The notes under the pieces: generated by a model
What the model saw: only the letters and a program-made list of their open reading frames with translations
Database searches by the model: none
Told to the model about the DNA's origin: nothing
Position numbers and translations under genes: made by a program
Shown here: in pieces, positions 1 through 9,612 of the stretch
Layout: the number at the start of each line of letters is the position of its first letter
Numbering within the stretch: position 1 is the first letter of the stretch
Origin: Cobetia sp. cqz5-12
GTDB lineage: Bacteria > Pseudomonadota > Gammaproteobacteria > Pseudomonadales > Halomonadaceae
Assembly: GCF_016495405.1 (NCBI RefSeq)
Contig: NZ_CP044522.1
Location: 2,447,876 to 2,511,875 of the forward strand
DNA: 64,000 nt
Direction of reading: 5' to 3'

Positions 1-34
1 AACGGAAAGGAAAGGCTAACGACCAGAAATCCAG

Positions 35-63
35 CGAGGGGCTTATATACGAGGGGCTTATAT
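35..63. repeat. Short tandem direct repeat near the left edge
   Basis: The 14-base string CGAGGGGCTTATAT occurs at 35-48 and again at 50-63, a 15-base period. It lies in the gene-free left margin (1-291), where I see no convincing coding frame. Its role is unknown and it may be chance slippage. Confidence 0.6.
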
Positions 64-180
64 GAGAGCTACACGAAAGAACGTTCAGTTGCTTACGCTA
101 CGGTGAGATCAGGTGACGGCACAATCACTTGCCCCTCTCGCCACTGGCATCACCCACTAGACTATCGCTGCCAGATGACA

Positions 181-212
181 GGAAGCCCGCCCCAATGATG
201 GGACGGGCTTCC
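181..212 (-). terminator. Hairpin terminator after arsJ
   Basis: Arms GGAAGCCCG (181-189) and CGGGCTTCC (204-212) pair perfectly; a further CCC/GGG helix sits inside after one mismatch, with a 6-base loop. It lies about 80 bases past the arsJ stop in the direction of transcription. No clear T-run follows, so it may be a processed 3' end rather than a strong intrinsic terminator. Confidence 0.55.
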
Positions 213-291
213 TGCACAAGGGCTCAGGCGTCAGCAACATGTCTTTCTGGCACCTGCCTATCAAGTGCATGGCGCCTTGAGACACGGCGTA

Positions 292-1611
292 TCAGTTGGC
301 CGACGTCTCCTGAGTAGAGGCATACTGCGTGTCCGATGGCAGCGCGATGGCCATTACGGCACTTGCCGCCACCAGTGCCGCCGACCACCACAGGCAGGCT
401 TCCAGCCCATAGGCCTGATAGAGCCAACCGGACAGCAAGGTGCCCAGCAATCGGCCCATGGCGTTGGCCATGTAATAGAAGCCGACATCCATCGACACGC
501 CCTCACTGCGCGCGAAGCGCACGATCAGGTAGCTGTGCCAGCTGGAATTGACAGCGAAGATGACGCCGAACACCAACAGACCGATGATCAGCCACTCGAG
601 AGGTGCCAGTCCCAGCAGGAGGGCCGCACTGCTGTCGCCTCCCTGCTGCACATCCAGCGACATGCTCGCCATCAGCGCGGGCAACAGGGCCAGCACGCCA
701 GCCAGCAGCACGGTCATCCAGCGCACGCCGGCATCACCGTGCAAGCGACGCGAGATCGGCCCGGTGATGCGCGGGGCCTGGGTCTGCACCCCGCCATAAC
801 CGATCACCCATGCGGCCATCAGGATACCGACCGTCCAGAAGTTCCAGCCATGTACCTCGGCCAGATAGACCGGCAAGGCGACCACGAACCAGACATCGCG
901 TGCAGCGAACAGGCACATGCGCGCCGCCGACAGCACATTGACCGCACGCGAAGTCGAGAACATCTCACGAAACGCCGGCTTGCGGCTGGCCTTGCTTTGC
1001 CCCAGCGATGCCGAGAGCTTGCGCAGTGACAGCACCAGCACCACGGCCAGCATGAGCCACATGGCCAACACCGTCCCCTGGAAGCCGATGAGACTGAGCG
1101 CCGCACCACCGAGGAAGAAGCCCAGACCCTTGAGGGCATTCTTGGAGCCGGTCAGCAGCGCGACCCAACGATACAGCGCGCTTTGCGATTCCGCTGCCTG
1201 CTGCCCCTTGGGCACCAGCACCTTGATGGCGCTCTTGGCGCTCATCTTGTTGAGGTCCTTGGCGATGCCCGACAGCGCCTGAGCGATCATCACCCACACC
1301 ACCGTCAGCATGGGCTCCGGCACCAACAGCATGCCGAGCGCTACCAGCTGCATCGCAAGCCCGGCATTCATGGTGCGATTTAGGCCTAGCCGCGCCCCCA
1401 GCCAGCCACCGACCAGATTGGTGACGACACCGAAGGCTTCGTAGAACAGGAACAGCAGCGCGATGTCTAGCGCCGAATAGCCCAGCGAATGGAAATGCAG
1501 CACCACCAGCATGCGCAGGGCGCCATCCGTCAGCGTGAAGGCCCAGTAATTCCCCGTCACCAGCAGGTACTGGCGCACCTCATGGGGCAGCTCTCGCAGG
1601 CGGGCAAGCAT
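292..1611 (-). CDS. arsJ: ArsJ, MFS exporter of 1-arseno-3-phosphoglycerate
   Basis: The 439-residue, highly hydrophobic protein has the 11-12 spaced hydrophobic segments of the major facilitator superfamily. ArsJ proteins export 1-arseno-3-phosphoglycerate, the unstable product formed when GAPDH uses arsenate instead of phosphate; outside the cell it falls apart to arsenate. The assignment rests mainly on context: the start codon is 1 base past the stop of an extra GAPDH gene, which itself follows an arsR. That arsR-gapdh-arsJ order is diagnostic for this pathway. GGAG lies 7 bases upstream of the ATG. No arsB, acr3 or arsC is visible nearby. An alternative would be a general MFS drug exporter, but the context makes that unlikely. 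Confidence 0.9.
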   Translation of the reverse strand: MLARLRELPHEVRQYLLVTGNYWAFTLTDGALRMLVVLHFHSLGYSALDIALLFLFYEAFGVVTNLVGGWLGARLGLNRTMNAGLAMQLVALGMLLVPEPMLTVVWVMIAQALSGIAKDLNKMSAKSAIKVLVPKGQQAAESQSALYRWVALLTGSKNALKGLGFFLGGAALSLIGFQGTVLAMWLMLAVVLVLSLRKLSASLGQSKASRKPAFREMFSTSRAVNVLSAARMCLFAARDVWFVVALPVYLAEVHGWNFWTVGILMAAWVIGYGGVQTQAPRITGPISRRLHGDAGVRWMTVLLAGVLALLPALMASMSLDVQQGGDSSAALLLGLAPLEWLIIGLLVFGVIFAVNSSWHSYLIVRFARSEGVSMDVGFYYMANAMGRLLGTLLSGWLYQAYGLEACLWWSAALVAASAVMAIALPSDTQYASTQETSAN

Positions 1612-1612
1612 T

Positions 1613-2719
1613 TCAGCGCTCCTGTGAGGCGGCTTTGGTCAGATCGCCCAGGCCAACTTTCAAGGCCAGCTCCGCGGTGCGGTTGGCATAGCCCCACTCG
1701 TTGTCATACCAGGCGTACAGCTTGAGCTGGGTGCCCGCGACGACCATGGTCGAGGGCGCATCGATGATGCTGGAGCGGGAATCGGTACGGAAATCGATCG
1801 ATACCAGCGGGCGTGTCTCGTAGCCCAGCACGCCGGCCAGCTCGCCTTCCGCCGCGCTCTTGAGCGCCTGATTGACCTCTTCCACCGTCACTTCGCGGTT
1901 GAGCTCGAATACCATGTCGGTGAGGGAGGCATTGGCCAGTGGCACGCGAATGGCGTGGCCGTTCAAGCGGCCTTCCAGCTCCGGGAAGATGGCACTGATC
2001 GCCTTGGCGGAGCCGGTGGTCGTCGGAATCAGGCTCATGCCGCAGGCACGCGCGCGGCGCAGGTCCTTGTGCGGCGCATCCAGAATCGTCTGGGTATTGG
2101 TGATGTCGTGCACGGTGGTCATGGAGCCATGACGAATGCCGAACTGCGACTGGATCACCTTGATCACCGGCGCCAGGCAATTGGTGGTGCAGCTGGCAGC
2201 AGTGACGATGCGATGCTCATCAGCGCTGTAAAGATGATCATTCACGCCCATGACGATGTTGAGCACACCCTCTTCCTTGACCGGCGCAGAGACCACGACG
2301 CGACCGACACCCTGCTCGAGATAGGCATTCAGCACGTCGGTGCTCTTCTTCTTGCCGGAGGCCTCGATCACCACGTCACAACCCGACCAGTCGGTGTCAC
2401 CGATCTCACGCTGGCTTGAGAACGCCGTGCGCTGACCATCGAGGGTGATGGAATCCTCGTCACTGGTGATTCCCGCGCCCGGCGACCACTGGCCATGCAC
2501 GGAATCGAATTCCAGCAGATGGGCGAAGGTTGCGGCATCGCCACCCGGGTCATTGATACGCACCACGTCCAGCGCGATATCCTCGCGCAGCTTCCACAGC
2601 GCGCGCAGTGCGAGACGACCGATGCGCCCGAAGCCGTTGATACCGACGCGCAGGGCCGGCATGCCCTCCGGCACGCTGATGGACGAGGAATAGGACGGAG
2701 CGCTATGAGCAGGACACAT
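1613..2719 (-). CDS. ArsJ-associated glyceraldehyde-3-phosphate dehydrogenase
   Basis: This is a type I GAPDH with the N-terminal NAD fold signature [10 protein letters not shown] and the active-site [10 protein letters not shown] motif holding the catalytic cysteine. In ars operons this enzyme arsenylates glyceraldehyde 3-phosphate to 1-arseno-3-phosphoglycerate, the substrate of ArsJ. The two genes are 1 base apart and presumably co-translated. Three starts are possible: 2725, 2719 and an internal Met at 2662 (MPALRV) that gives the usual family length of about 335-350 residues. I chose 2719 because AAGGA then sits 7 bases upstream; the ATG at 2725 directly abuts it. The roughly 20 extra N-terminal residues look unstructured. 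Confidence 0.9.
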   Translation of the reverse strand: MCPAHSAPSYSSSISVPEGMPALRVGINGFGRIGRLALRALWKLREDIALDVVRINDPGGDAATFAHLLEFDSVHGQWSPGAGITSDEDSITLDGQRTAFSSQREIGDTDWSGCDVVIEASGKKKSTDVLNAYLEQGVGRVVVSAPVKEEGVLNIVMGVNDHLYSADEHRIVTAASCTTNCLAPVIKVIQSQFGIRHGSMTTVHDITNTQTILDAPHKDLRRARACGMSLIPTTTGSAKAISAIFPELEGRLNGHAIRVPLANASLTDMVFELNREVTVEEVNQALKSAAEGELAGVLGYETRPLVSIDFRTDSRSSIIDAPSTMVVAGTQLKLYAWYDNEWGYANRTAELALKVGLGDLTKAASQER

Positions 2720-2776
2720 GGGCATTTCCTTGAGAGTGTTCGAAAAGATTCGGCTAACGTTCTACGGCCTGTACGC

Positions 2777-3181
2777 TCAGCAGCAGCGCACAGGGCGGTT
2801 GGGCATCGTCTCCAGCCACGCCATCCAGCGCGACACCTCGCGGGCGTTGGCCTGACAGAGAGTCGCGAGAATCTGATGGCACCAGGCCGGCAGATCAGGT
2901 GCCAGGCGGTAGTGCACCCACTGACCACGCCGCTGACTGGTCAGCAGGCCAGCATCTCTCAGCTGGGCGAGATGCCGCGAGACCTTGGGTTGGGAGATGG
3001 GCATGGCGCGCTGCTCCAGCAGCCAGATGAGTTCACAGACACACAACTCTTCCATCTGGGCCAACAGCTGCACGATGGTCAGGCGAGTGTCTTCAGCAAG
3101 GCACTTGAAGACCTGCAACGGTGTCAGGCAGGCCGCCATGCCTTCCACTCCATCAATAACGTCATTGGTTGACGGTTTCAT
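2777..3181 (-). CDS. arsR: ArsR-family arsenic-responsive repressor
   Basis: The 134-residue protein is a winged-helix SmtB/ArsR repressor. The motif ELCVCEL carries the Cys-x-Cys pair that binds As(III) in the sensor helix, followed by the DNA-recognition part QPKVSRHLAQLRDAGLL and the wing RRGQWVHYRL. It ends in a vicinal Cys-Cys. It should bind the operator at 3331-3352 and release it when trivalent arsenic binds, switching on the GAPDH-arsJ genes downstream. I start at 3181 because GAGGA lies 8 bases upstream; the open frame extends 32 codons further, but that part is low-complexity and not conserved-looking. Confidence 0.93.
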   Translation of the reverse strand: MKPSTNDVIDGVEGMAACLTPLQVFKCLAEDTRLTIVQLLAQMEELCVCELIWLLEQRAMPISQPKVSRHLAQLRDAGLLTSQRRGQWVHYRLAPDLPAWCHQILATLCQANAREVSRWMAWLETMPNRPVRCC

Positions 3182-3330
3182 GGCGATGTCCTCGCGTATG
3201 CCTGAGCCATCCTGCTCCCCTCTCGATCCCCCACCCGATTCCCTCTCCCGCCCCCCTCTCACCGGCACCTGACGCATGGCGAGGCAGGTTGCCTGCCAGC
3301 CAGCGGAAGCGCGGCGACATACGAAATATC

Positions 3331-3352
3331 ATATATGTGTTTTTCCATATAT
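3331..3352. promoter_or_regulatory. ArsR-type operator upstream of arsR
   Basis: A perfect 7-base inverted repeat, ATATATG (3331-3337) and CATATAT (3346-3352), flanks an 8-base spacer TGTTTTTC. AT-rich palindromes with a T-rich centre are typical of ArsR binding sites in Pseudomonas and relatives. It sits 150 bases upstream of the chosen arsR start in an AT-rich pocket of otherwise GC-rich DNA. The rest of 3182-3662, between arsR and trxA, holds no convincing gene; it must contain divergent promoters for both. Confidence 0.75.
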
Positions 3353-3662
3353 CAAGTGACACATGCATGACAGTTGGATGACAGCAGGCGCGGGAATTGA
3401 TGGCAGCGATAGCAGCGATGGAGGGCGAGTGAAGAGAGGATTGAGGACGAATGTAGAGCGATCAGAGCATCGCCTGGCTGGGTGTAGCAGCGGATAGGTG
3501 GCCACACCATCGCCACTGTTGCGCAAACGGCACGCATATGTTGCCTGGGCTCAAAAGCGAATGCGCTTGCGAACAAAAGTCGAGCAGCGTTAGTGTGTGC
3601 CCATCAAGCACACCCAGTGCCCTTTTGAATTACGCATCCACGAAGATGCACAGGAGAGTCAA

Positions 3663-3986
3663 ATGGCGGATTTCGCACAAGTCGTCGACAGCAACTACAC
3701 CCAGGAAGTCATCGAGAGCGAGCAGCCGGTGCTGGTCAAGTTCTGGGCACCGTGGTGCGGCCCGTGCAAGATGCTCGACCCGATCGTCGAATCCATCGCC
3801 GAAGAACAGGGCGATGCCCTCAAGGTCGTTGCCATCAATGTCGATGATGCACCGGACCTCGCCGCCCAGAATGGCGTCCGTGGCCTGCCGACCATCGCGC
3901 TGTTCAAGTCCGGCGAGAAGCTCGAAGCCCTGACCGGCGTCCAGCCGAAGGAAAACTTCGACGCCATGATCTCGCGTCACGCCTGA
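3663..3986 (+). CDS. trxA: Thioredoxin 1
   Basis: A 107-residue classical thioredoxin with the redox-active WCGPC motif (FWAPWCGPCKMLDP), the buried Asp in the first strand (NVDDAPDLA region) and the cis-Pro loop RGLPTIALF. It reduces protein disulfides in the cytoplasm using electrons from thioredoxin reductase. The start at 3663 has AGGAG 6 bases upstream; the open frame runs 22 codons further but has no better start. It is a single-gene unit closed by the strong hairpin at 4021-4060. This is probably the housekeeping thioredoxin, in contrast to the divergent one at 5821. Confidence 0.95.
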   Translation: MADFAQVVDSNYTQEVIESEQPVLVKFWAPWCGPCKMLDPIVESIAEEQGDALKVVAINVDDAPDLAAQNGVRGLPTIALFKSGEKLEALTGVQPKENFDAMISRHA

Positions 3987-4020
3987 TCGAAACAGGTTCT
4001 GGCCGCAAGGCACTGACGCC

Positions 4021-4060
4021 GCAATGAAAAAACGCCTCCATGGGGGCGTTTTTTCATTGC
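4021..4060. terminator. Bidirectional intrinsic terminator between trxA and tetR
   Basis: A perfect 16-base inverted repeat, GCAATGAAAAAACGCC (4021-4036) and GGCGTTTTTTCATTGC (4045-4060), with an 8-base loop. The GC-rich core is followed by a T6 tract on the plus strand and, by symmetry, on the minus strand. It separates the convergent trxA and tetR genes and should stop both. Confidence 0.9.
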
Positions 4061-4094
4061 TACAACAGATCATGGAGTGGGGCGCGCGGGCGGA

Positions 4095-4685
4095 CTACCA
4101 GATTTCCATGAAGAGATCACAGGCTTCCTTGAGCTTGTCACCAGGCACACCATCTCTCGCCTGGATGGCAATTCCATTGACGAAGGTATCCAGCATCAGA
4201 ACAAATTGATCCAATGGTTTTTCATAACGCCACTCCCCCCTTTCCTGCCCTCGCGCAATGCACGTCATCAGGGAAGCACGAATATCATTGCGCACCGAGA
4301 GTGCCATGTATTCGACGTCCTTGTTGTCATCACCACAGTTCAATCCTGACAGCACGATCATGCATCCCGAGGGCTGGCTTGAGGACGTTTGCATGGTGAC
4401 ATATTTGATCAACATGTTCTTGATGGCATCTCTAGCAGAGACCTTTTCATTCTCGAGCTCCACAAACACTTGTTCACAGGTCCGGGTATACATCTCCAGA
4501 CATTCGCGATAAAGCGCCTGCTTCGATTCAAATGCCGAATAGAAACTCGCGGAAGACAAATTGCCCAGCTCCTTTCTCAGCTCGGCCAGCGAAGTGCCTT
4601 CAAAGCCATTTTTCCAGAATAGCTCCATGGCCTTTCTCACAGCATCTTCGCGATCAAACTGACGTGGACGACCTGTTCTAGCCAT
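4095..4685 (-). CDS. TetR/AcrR-family transcriptional regulator
   Basis: The 196-residue protein begins GRPRQFDREDAVRKAMELFWKNG, a TetR-family helix-turn-helix N-terminus, and continues with SLAELRKELGNLSSASFYSAF, the recognition helix. The ligand domain has several cysteines (around GCMIVLSGLNCG and MTCIARG), which makes a thiol-based redox or electrophile signal conceivable, as known for NemR; this is inference. It lies downstream of trxA2-trxB on the same strand, about 170 bases after trxB, and is the natural candidate to bind the twin palindromes at 6321-6389. I chose the Met of MARTGRPRQ; a longer frame starts at 4748 but its extra residues do not look like the family. Base composition is lower in GC than the neighbours. 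Confidence 0.85.
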   Translation of the reverse strand: MARTGRPRQFDREDAVRKAMELFWKNGFEGTSLAELRKELGNLSSASFYSAFESKQALYRECLEMYTRTCEQVFVELENEKVSARDAIKNMLIKYVTMQTSSSQPSGCMIVLSGLNCGDDNKDVEYMALSVRNDIRASLMTCIARGQERGEWRYEKPLDQFVLMLDTFVNGIAIQARDGVPGDKLKEACDLFMEIW

Positions 4686-4768
4686 AGCATAATCTCGATA
4701 GCAACCTGCAAAGTGAAAGCAAGTATTACACATGATAATACTCGCCATGACATCCCACCGTCGTCATA

Positions 4769-4812
4769 CCTGAGAATAGTCATTCCGTCGTTGGATATTC
4801 ACTATCCTCAGG
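4769..4812. promoter_or_regulatory. Inverted repeat between trxB and tetR
   Basis: CCTGAGAATAGT (4769-4780) and ACTATCCTCAGG (4801-4812) form a 12-base inverted repeat with one mismatch and a 20-base spacer. It has no T-run, so it is either a weak terminator or RNA processing site after trxB, or a second regulator site in front of tetR. Both readings are inference. Confidence 0.45.
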
Positions 4813-4858
4813 CATGTTTCATTATCGGCGGGGGATACTATATCACGATAATGTCAGA

Positions 4859-6147
<1,289 letters not shown>

Positions 6148-6320
6148 GAGTCTGACTCCTGATAAATAGGTCTGTGGCGATCCATCAACCCATCATGTGG
6201 CCTGCCACTCGCTCACTTGTCAGTGGCCAAAAACATGGGGCAAGCGTGCTCGATCATCTTGACGACTACCAGCTACACACCAGAAATCGACAGAGGCATG
6301 GCGATGAATGACACATGTTG

Positions 6321-6336
6321 TGGATCAATTGATCCA
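6321..6336. promoter_or_regulatory. Palindromic operator 1 of the trxA2-trxB-tetR unit
   Basis: TGGATCAATTGATCCA is a perfect 16-base palindrome 174 bases upstream of trxA2. It differs from operator 2 at only two positions. Palindromes of this length with GATC half-sites are typical of TetR-family regulators, and a TetR gene sits in the same unit. Confidence 0.7.
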
Positions 6337-6370
6337 TAAGATATTGAGCCAGCCAGTCAGTGTCAACAAC

Positions 6371-6392
6371 TTTTGGATCACTCGATCCAAAA
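6371..6392. promoter_or_regulatory. Palindromic operator 2 of the trxA2-trxB-tetR unit
   Basis: Nine-base arms TTTTGGATC (6371-6379) and GATCCAAAA (6384-6392) surround a 4-base centre; the 16-base core at 6374-6389 matches operator 1 at 14 of 16 positions, 53 bases away. No gene is convincing in 6148-6689, so this region must carry the promoter of the trx unit and, at its right end, that of the lipoprotein gene. Confidence 0.7.
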
Positions 6393-6626
6393 TGGCTGCA
6401 TGCCGCGGCACTCCTACCGCTTGGACACACCCTCCACAGCCCCAGACCGACTGACTGGGAAGGCGCTCGCATCAATCTCAGGAAACCTTGCACAACCGAT
6501 TGATTCGCATGATTTTATTATGTGTACTTGTGCAGAGTCGCTGGCATGCCCAAGGTGGGCAATCGCGGGGGCATGACAACACCGCCCCCGCCCGGGCCCG
6601 GGACCGGGGTCCATTCGCTCCCAAGC

Positions 6627-6638
6627 CAGACATGTCTG
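6627..6638. promoter_or_regulatory. Palindrome upstream of the MRJP-family gene
   Basis: CAGACATGTCTG is a perfect 12-base palindrome 52 bases before the chosen start of the gene at 6690. It could be a regulator site; no adjacent regulator is an obvious partner. Confidence 0.35.
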
Positions 6639-6689
6639 AAGGTTTCATGGCATGCCGCGCGCTATCTTCACAGCAACAAGGAAGCATCG

Positions 6690-7820
6690 ATGTACACAGC
6701 AGTCATTGGCGTCAAACGCTCCCCTCGGTTTCTGGGTGCCATCGCCCTGGTCAGTAGTTTGCTGACGGGCTGTGCCAACGGCCATACGACGCTGCCGGCC
6801 ACCACCTCAGCGCTCAAGGCCGGACCTGCCTACGGTGAGATGCGCTCTGTCGCCGTCATGCAGATTCGCCCCGGCAATGTGGCAGTGACGCCCAATGGAC
6901 AGGTCTTCGCCACCATTCACCCGATGGATGGGGATCACGACGTGCAACTGGTCGAGATCACCGGTCAGAACAGCTATCGCGCCTGGCCCTCTCCCGCCTT
7001 GCAGACGCATGCCGGACGCTACAGCGACGCCACCATCGATTCCCCGCTGGGCATCTATCAGGATGGCCAAGGCGGGCTTTGGATTACCGACATGGGGCTG
7101 CATCTGGGCAAGACCCGCCTGTGGGGCTTCGATATTGCCTCGGGCAAGCTGATCACCAAGCTGACTTTGCCTGAGAATATCGCCCCCGAGGGCAGCTTCG
7201 TGCAGGACCTGGCAGTGGACCGCAGCCGTGGCGTGGCCTATCTGGCAGACATCGCCAATCCGGGCTTGATCACCGTCGACCTGGAGAGCGGCGAGGCCAC
7301 CCGCTTCAGCGAGCACCCGGCGCTTGAGGCAGAACCCGGTGCCAAGCTCAAGATCGATGGCAAGGACGTCCAGTTCAATGGCAAGCCTGCCAAGGTCGGC
7401 GTCGACCCGATCACTCTGTCCGGTGATGGCGAAACGGTCTTCTTCGGCGCCATGACCGGCCACAGCTGGTACAGCGTACCGGCCAGACTGCTGCGCGAAG
7501 GCACCGATCACGCCACTATCGCCGCTGCCATCACGCGCGTTGGCGACAAGCCTGTTTCCGATGGCGCGGACACCGCCGGTGGCACTCACTACTTCACCAA
7601 TCTCAACCAGCATGGACTGGATGTGCTGGGTGCCGATGGGAGGCTGACGCCGCTGGTGCGCGATGAGCGTCTCGACTGGCCGGATGGCGTGCGCATGGCA
7701 GCCGACGGCTGGCTCTACGTCACCGTCAATCAGCTCGACAGCACGCCGCCCTTCAATGACGGCAAGGACAGCGGCAAGGCGCCGTACCGTATCTTCAAGG
7801 TCTGGCCCGTCGACAATTGA
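6690..7820 (+). CDS. MRJP/yellow-family beta-propeller lipoprotein
   Basis: The 376-residue protein starts with a lipoprotein signal peptide ending in LLTGC, so Cys27 is the likely lipidated residue and the protein should be anchored in the periplasm or outer membrane. The rest matches the major royal jelly protein/yellow pattern: propeller blades with LGIYQDGQGGLWITDMG, VQDLAVDRSRGVAYLADI and DGVRMAADGWLYVTVNQL near the C-terminus. Members resemble SMP-30/gluconolactonase propellers, but no reaction is established for the bacterial proteins. The start at 6690 has AAGGAAG 6-8 bases upstream. The last codons and stop are duplicated just outside the gene (12-base direct repeat GTCGACAATTGA, 7810-7833). 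It appears to be monocistronic. Confidence 0.8.
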   Translation: MYTAVIGVKRSPRFLGAIALVSSLLTGCANGHTTLPATTSALKAGPAYGEMRSVAVMQIRPGNVAVTPNGQVFATIHPMDGDHDVQLVEITGQNSYRAWPSPALQTHAGRYSDATIDSPLGIYQDGQGGLWITDMGLHLGKTRLWGFDIASGKLITKLTLPENIAPEGSFVQDLAVDRSRGVAYLADIANPGLITVDLESGEATRFSEHPALEAEPGAKLKIDGKDVQFNGKPAKVGVDPITLSGDGETVFFGAMTGHSWYSVPARLLREGTDHATIAAAITRVGDKPVSDGADTAGGTHYFTNLNQHGLDVLGADGRLTPLVRDERLDWPDGVRMAADGWLYVTVNQLDSTPPFNDGKDSGKAPYRIFKVWPVDN

Positions 7821-7870
7821 GTCGACAATTGAGTCGGAAATAGAGAGGTCCGTCGAGTCGCCCCCCTGAA

Positions 7871-7913
7871 AGACAACGCCCGCATTCCTGATAAAGGAGT
7901 GCGGGCGTTGTCT
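7871..7913. terminator. Terminator hairpin between convergent genes
   Basis: AGACAACGCCCGCA (7871-7884) and TGCGGGCGTTGTCT (7900-7913) are perfect 14-base arms, and the bases inside can extend the stem by about four pairs. It lies between the convergent lipoprotein and NERD genes and probably serves both, although no long T-run follows. Confidence 0.8.
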
Positions 7914-7930
7914 GTCTGCAAGGCATCACA

Positions 7931-9364
7931 TCAATCGGGCTGACGGAATATCACGAACTCGTGCTCACATTGCGGGCAATGCCCCGAATAGACCGCCCCG
8001 GACTTGCTCAGGCGTACACTGTGATGCTCGCAGGCCGGACAGCCCTGCTTGAGTGATGTATTGGCGTTGCAGACCTGACATTTGACGTAATAACCGTAAG
8101 GACCGTAACGCCCCAGCAGTGCATCTTTTTCCTGACACTTCTGGCACTGGACACGCACTTCCGGTGGCGCTTGCGTAGTGGCGGAAGCCTTCAGGCGTGC
8201 GGTGATTCTGTCGAGATGCTCGCTCAACTGTGGCGAGGTCAGACACGCTTCAGGTACTGGCGATTCGACAGGTACTTCGGCTGGCGCCGCTGTTGTTTCG
8301 GCGCTGGGTTCAGCGTTGGGCTCAGCGACGCTCTCGGCGCTTGTCTTCGCCTCATTGACTGCCGCGGCGGCGGGTATGGCAACCGCCATTGCACTCAAAT
8401 CGCCTCCCAGCCGCTTTTTACAGCGCTCCTGGCTGCCGCGCTTCTGGGCGCCACGCTCGTGGTTGCCAGGCGCTTTGTCGCCAATGCCATTGCCGCCATG
8501 AGCACTGTAGCCCGCGCCGTTGTTATCGAGATCTTCGATACCGAGAGCTTCGGTACCGAGGTCTTTGTTGGCGAGGGCTTTGCCGTCAGATTCGCGGATA
8601 CCCCCCTCGTTGATCGCCCATCGACTCGCGGCACTGTCAGCGGCGTCAGGCGTCTTCGCTGCAGGCTGCGGGCGGCGACTCACCTCGCGACGAACGGTCT
8701 CGACGGCATGCGCGCGACGCGAACGGGCGTCCTGCTTGAGGAGGAACTCGCTGACACGCTCAAGCTCATCCTTGGTGAACTCCGGACGCGTATCGAACAG
8801 CAAGGCACGCTTGACCATCGAGCGCGCCCCGATCAGACCACTGACCTGCTCGTGGAGAAACTCCGGCTTCACCACCTGAGCCGAGACACCCTTGTCCATC
8901 TCGTCACGGTGCACGATGGCATTGCTCGAGACGGCGCACAGCACTCTCCATTGCCGACCGGCAAAGCCACCTTGCAGCCCGAAGGTCTTGTTCATCAAAT
9001 GAGTGCGATGTTCGATCAACAGGCGCTTGAGAATATCCTGCTGCAATTCCGCCTGACGCAGTGGTGACTTGAGCCCAGTCCAATTGCCTCGATAGCTGCG
9101 CTGCCATTCACCTGCCGCATTGACCCTGACTTCACCAGTGATGCTTTTCGACTCGATGATGATGAAGCCGAAGGGATGCATGACCAGATGATCGATCTGG
9201 GCATTCTCCTCACCGTGTTTCAGTCGCAGATCATTGAAGATCACGACCTCGGGGTCGTCCCCGAAGGCACGCCGTAGATGGAAGGCCACATCCTCTTCCT
9301 GGCGGTGACCGTACCTGGCGCGCTCATCGTCGCCACTGTAGGCCTCTTTTTCCTTGGCTATCAT
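7931..9364 (-). CDS. NERD-domain protein with C-terminal zinc ribbons
   Basis: The 477-residue protein has an N-terminal NERD (nuclease-related) domain: AQIDHLVMHPFGFIIIESKS carries Asp58 and the Glu71-x-Lys73 pair of the restriction-endonuclease-like fold. The middle (about 225-400) is a low-complexity Ala/Glu/Ser/Gly linker. The C-terminus (about 400-475) has four Cys-x2-Cys knuckles (CQKCQ, CQVCN, CPACE, CPQCE), which make two zinc ribbons like those of DNA topoisomerase I. A nuclease or DNA-processing role is plausible, but no NERD protein of this layout has a proven function that I know. It is a single gene with an AT-rich promoter region at 9365-9612. Confidence 0.82.
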   Translation of the reverse strand: MIAKEKEAYSGDDERARYGHRQEEDVAFHLRRAFGDDPEVVIFNDLRLKHGEENAQIDHLVMHPFGFIIIESKSITGEVRVNAAGEWQRSYRGNWTGLKSPLRQAELQQDILKRLLIEHRTHLMNKTFGLQGGFAGRQWRVLCAVSSNAIVHRDEMDKGVSAQVVKPEFLHEQVSGLIGARSMVKRALLFDTRPEFTKDELERVSEFLLKQDARSRRAHAVETVRREVSRRPQPAAKTPDAADSAASRWAINEGGIRESDGKALANKDLGTEALGIEDLDNNGAGYSAHGGNGIGDKAPGNHERGAQKRGSQERCKKRLGGDLSAMAVAIPAAAAVNEAKTSAESVAEPNAEPSAETTAAPAEVPVESPVPEACLTSPQLSEHLDRITARLKASATTQAPPEVRVQCQKCQEKDALLGRYGPYGYYVKCQVCNANTSLKQGCPACEHHSVRLSKSGAVYSGHCPQCEHEFVIFRQPD

Positions 9365-9612
9365 CTGCTCGTCCCTGAAGCGCTGATTACACCCTTGTCA
9401 GCCCAATATATCGCTATTGCACGTAAAATACGCCATGCAACATGCGCCAATAACCAGATTCCATCAAGAGATTATAAACTTTATTTAAATCAGCCCGGCT
9501 CCACTGCCATGTTTCTGGAGTGGGGTAATCGTTAAAACTCTGTGCCAGGACAAATCAGCGCCCCTTAATCCGCTGTTGTCAGGACAAGTCTGAAGCGCCA
9601 GACATCAGCCAC

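Noticed and set aside
265..1029. Long plus-strand open frame (254 codons) opposite arsJ
   Set aside because: It is antisense to a well-supported transporter gene, and its Gln/His/Arg-rich composition is what a GC-rich gene gives on the other strand.
6807..7613. 268-codon minus-strand frame opposite the MRJP gene
   Set aside because: Mirror frame of a real gene with a signal peptide and ribosome site; no domain or start signal.
8171..9067. 298-codon plus-strand frame opposite the NERD gene
   Set aside because: Antisense to a protein with clear nuclease and zinc-ribbon motifs.
9278..9535. 85-codon plus-strand frame running out of the NERD gene start
   Set aside because: It overlaps the NERD N-terminus and crosses its AT-rich promoter; the hydrophobic start is a by-product of the opposite strand.
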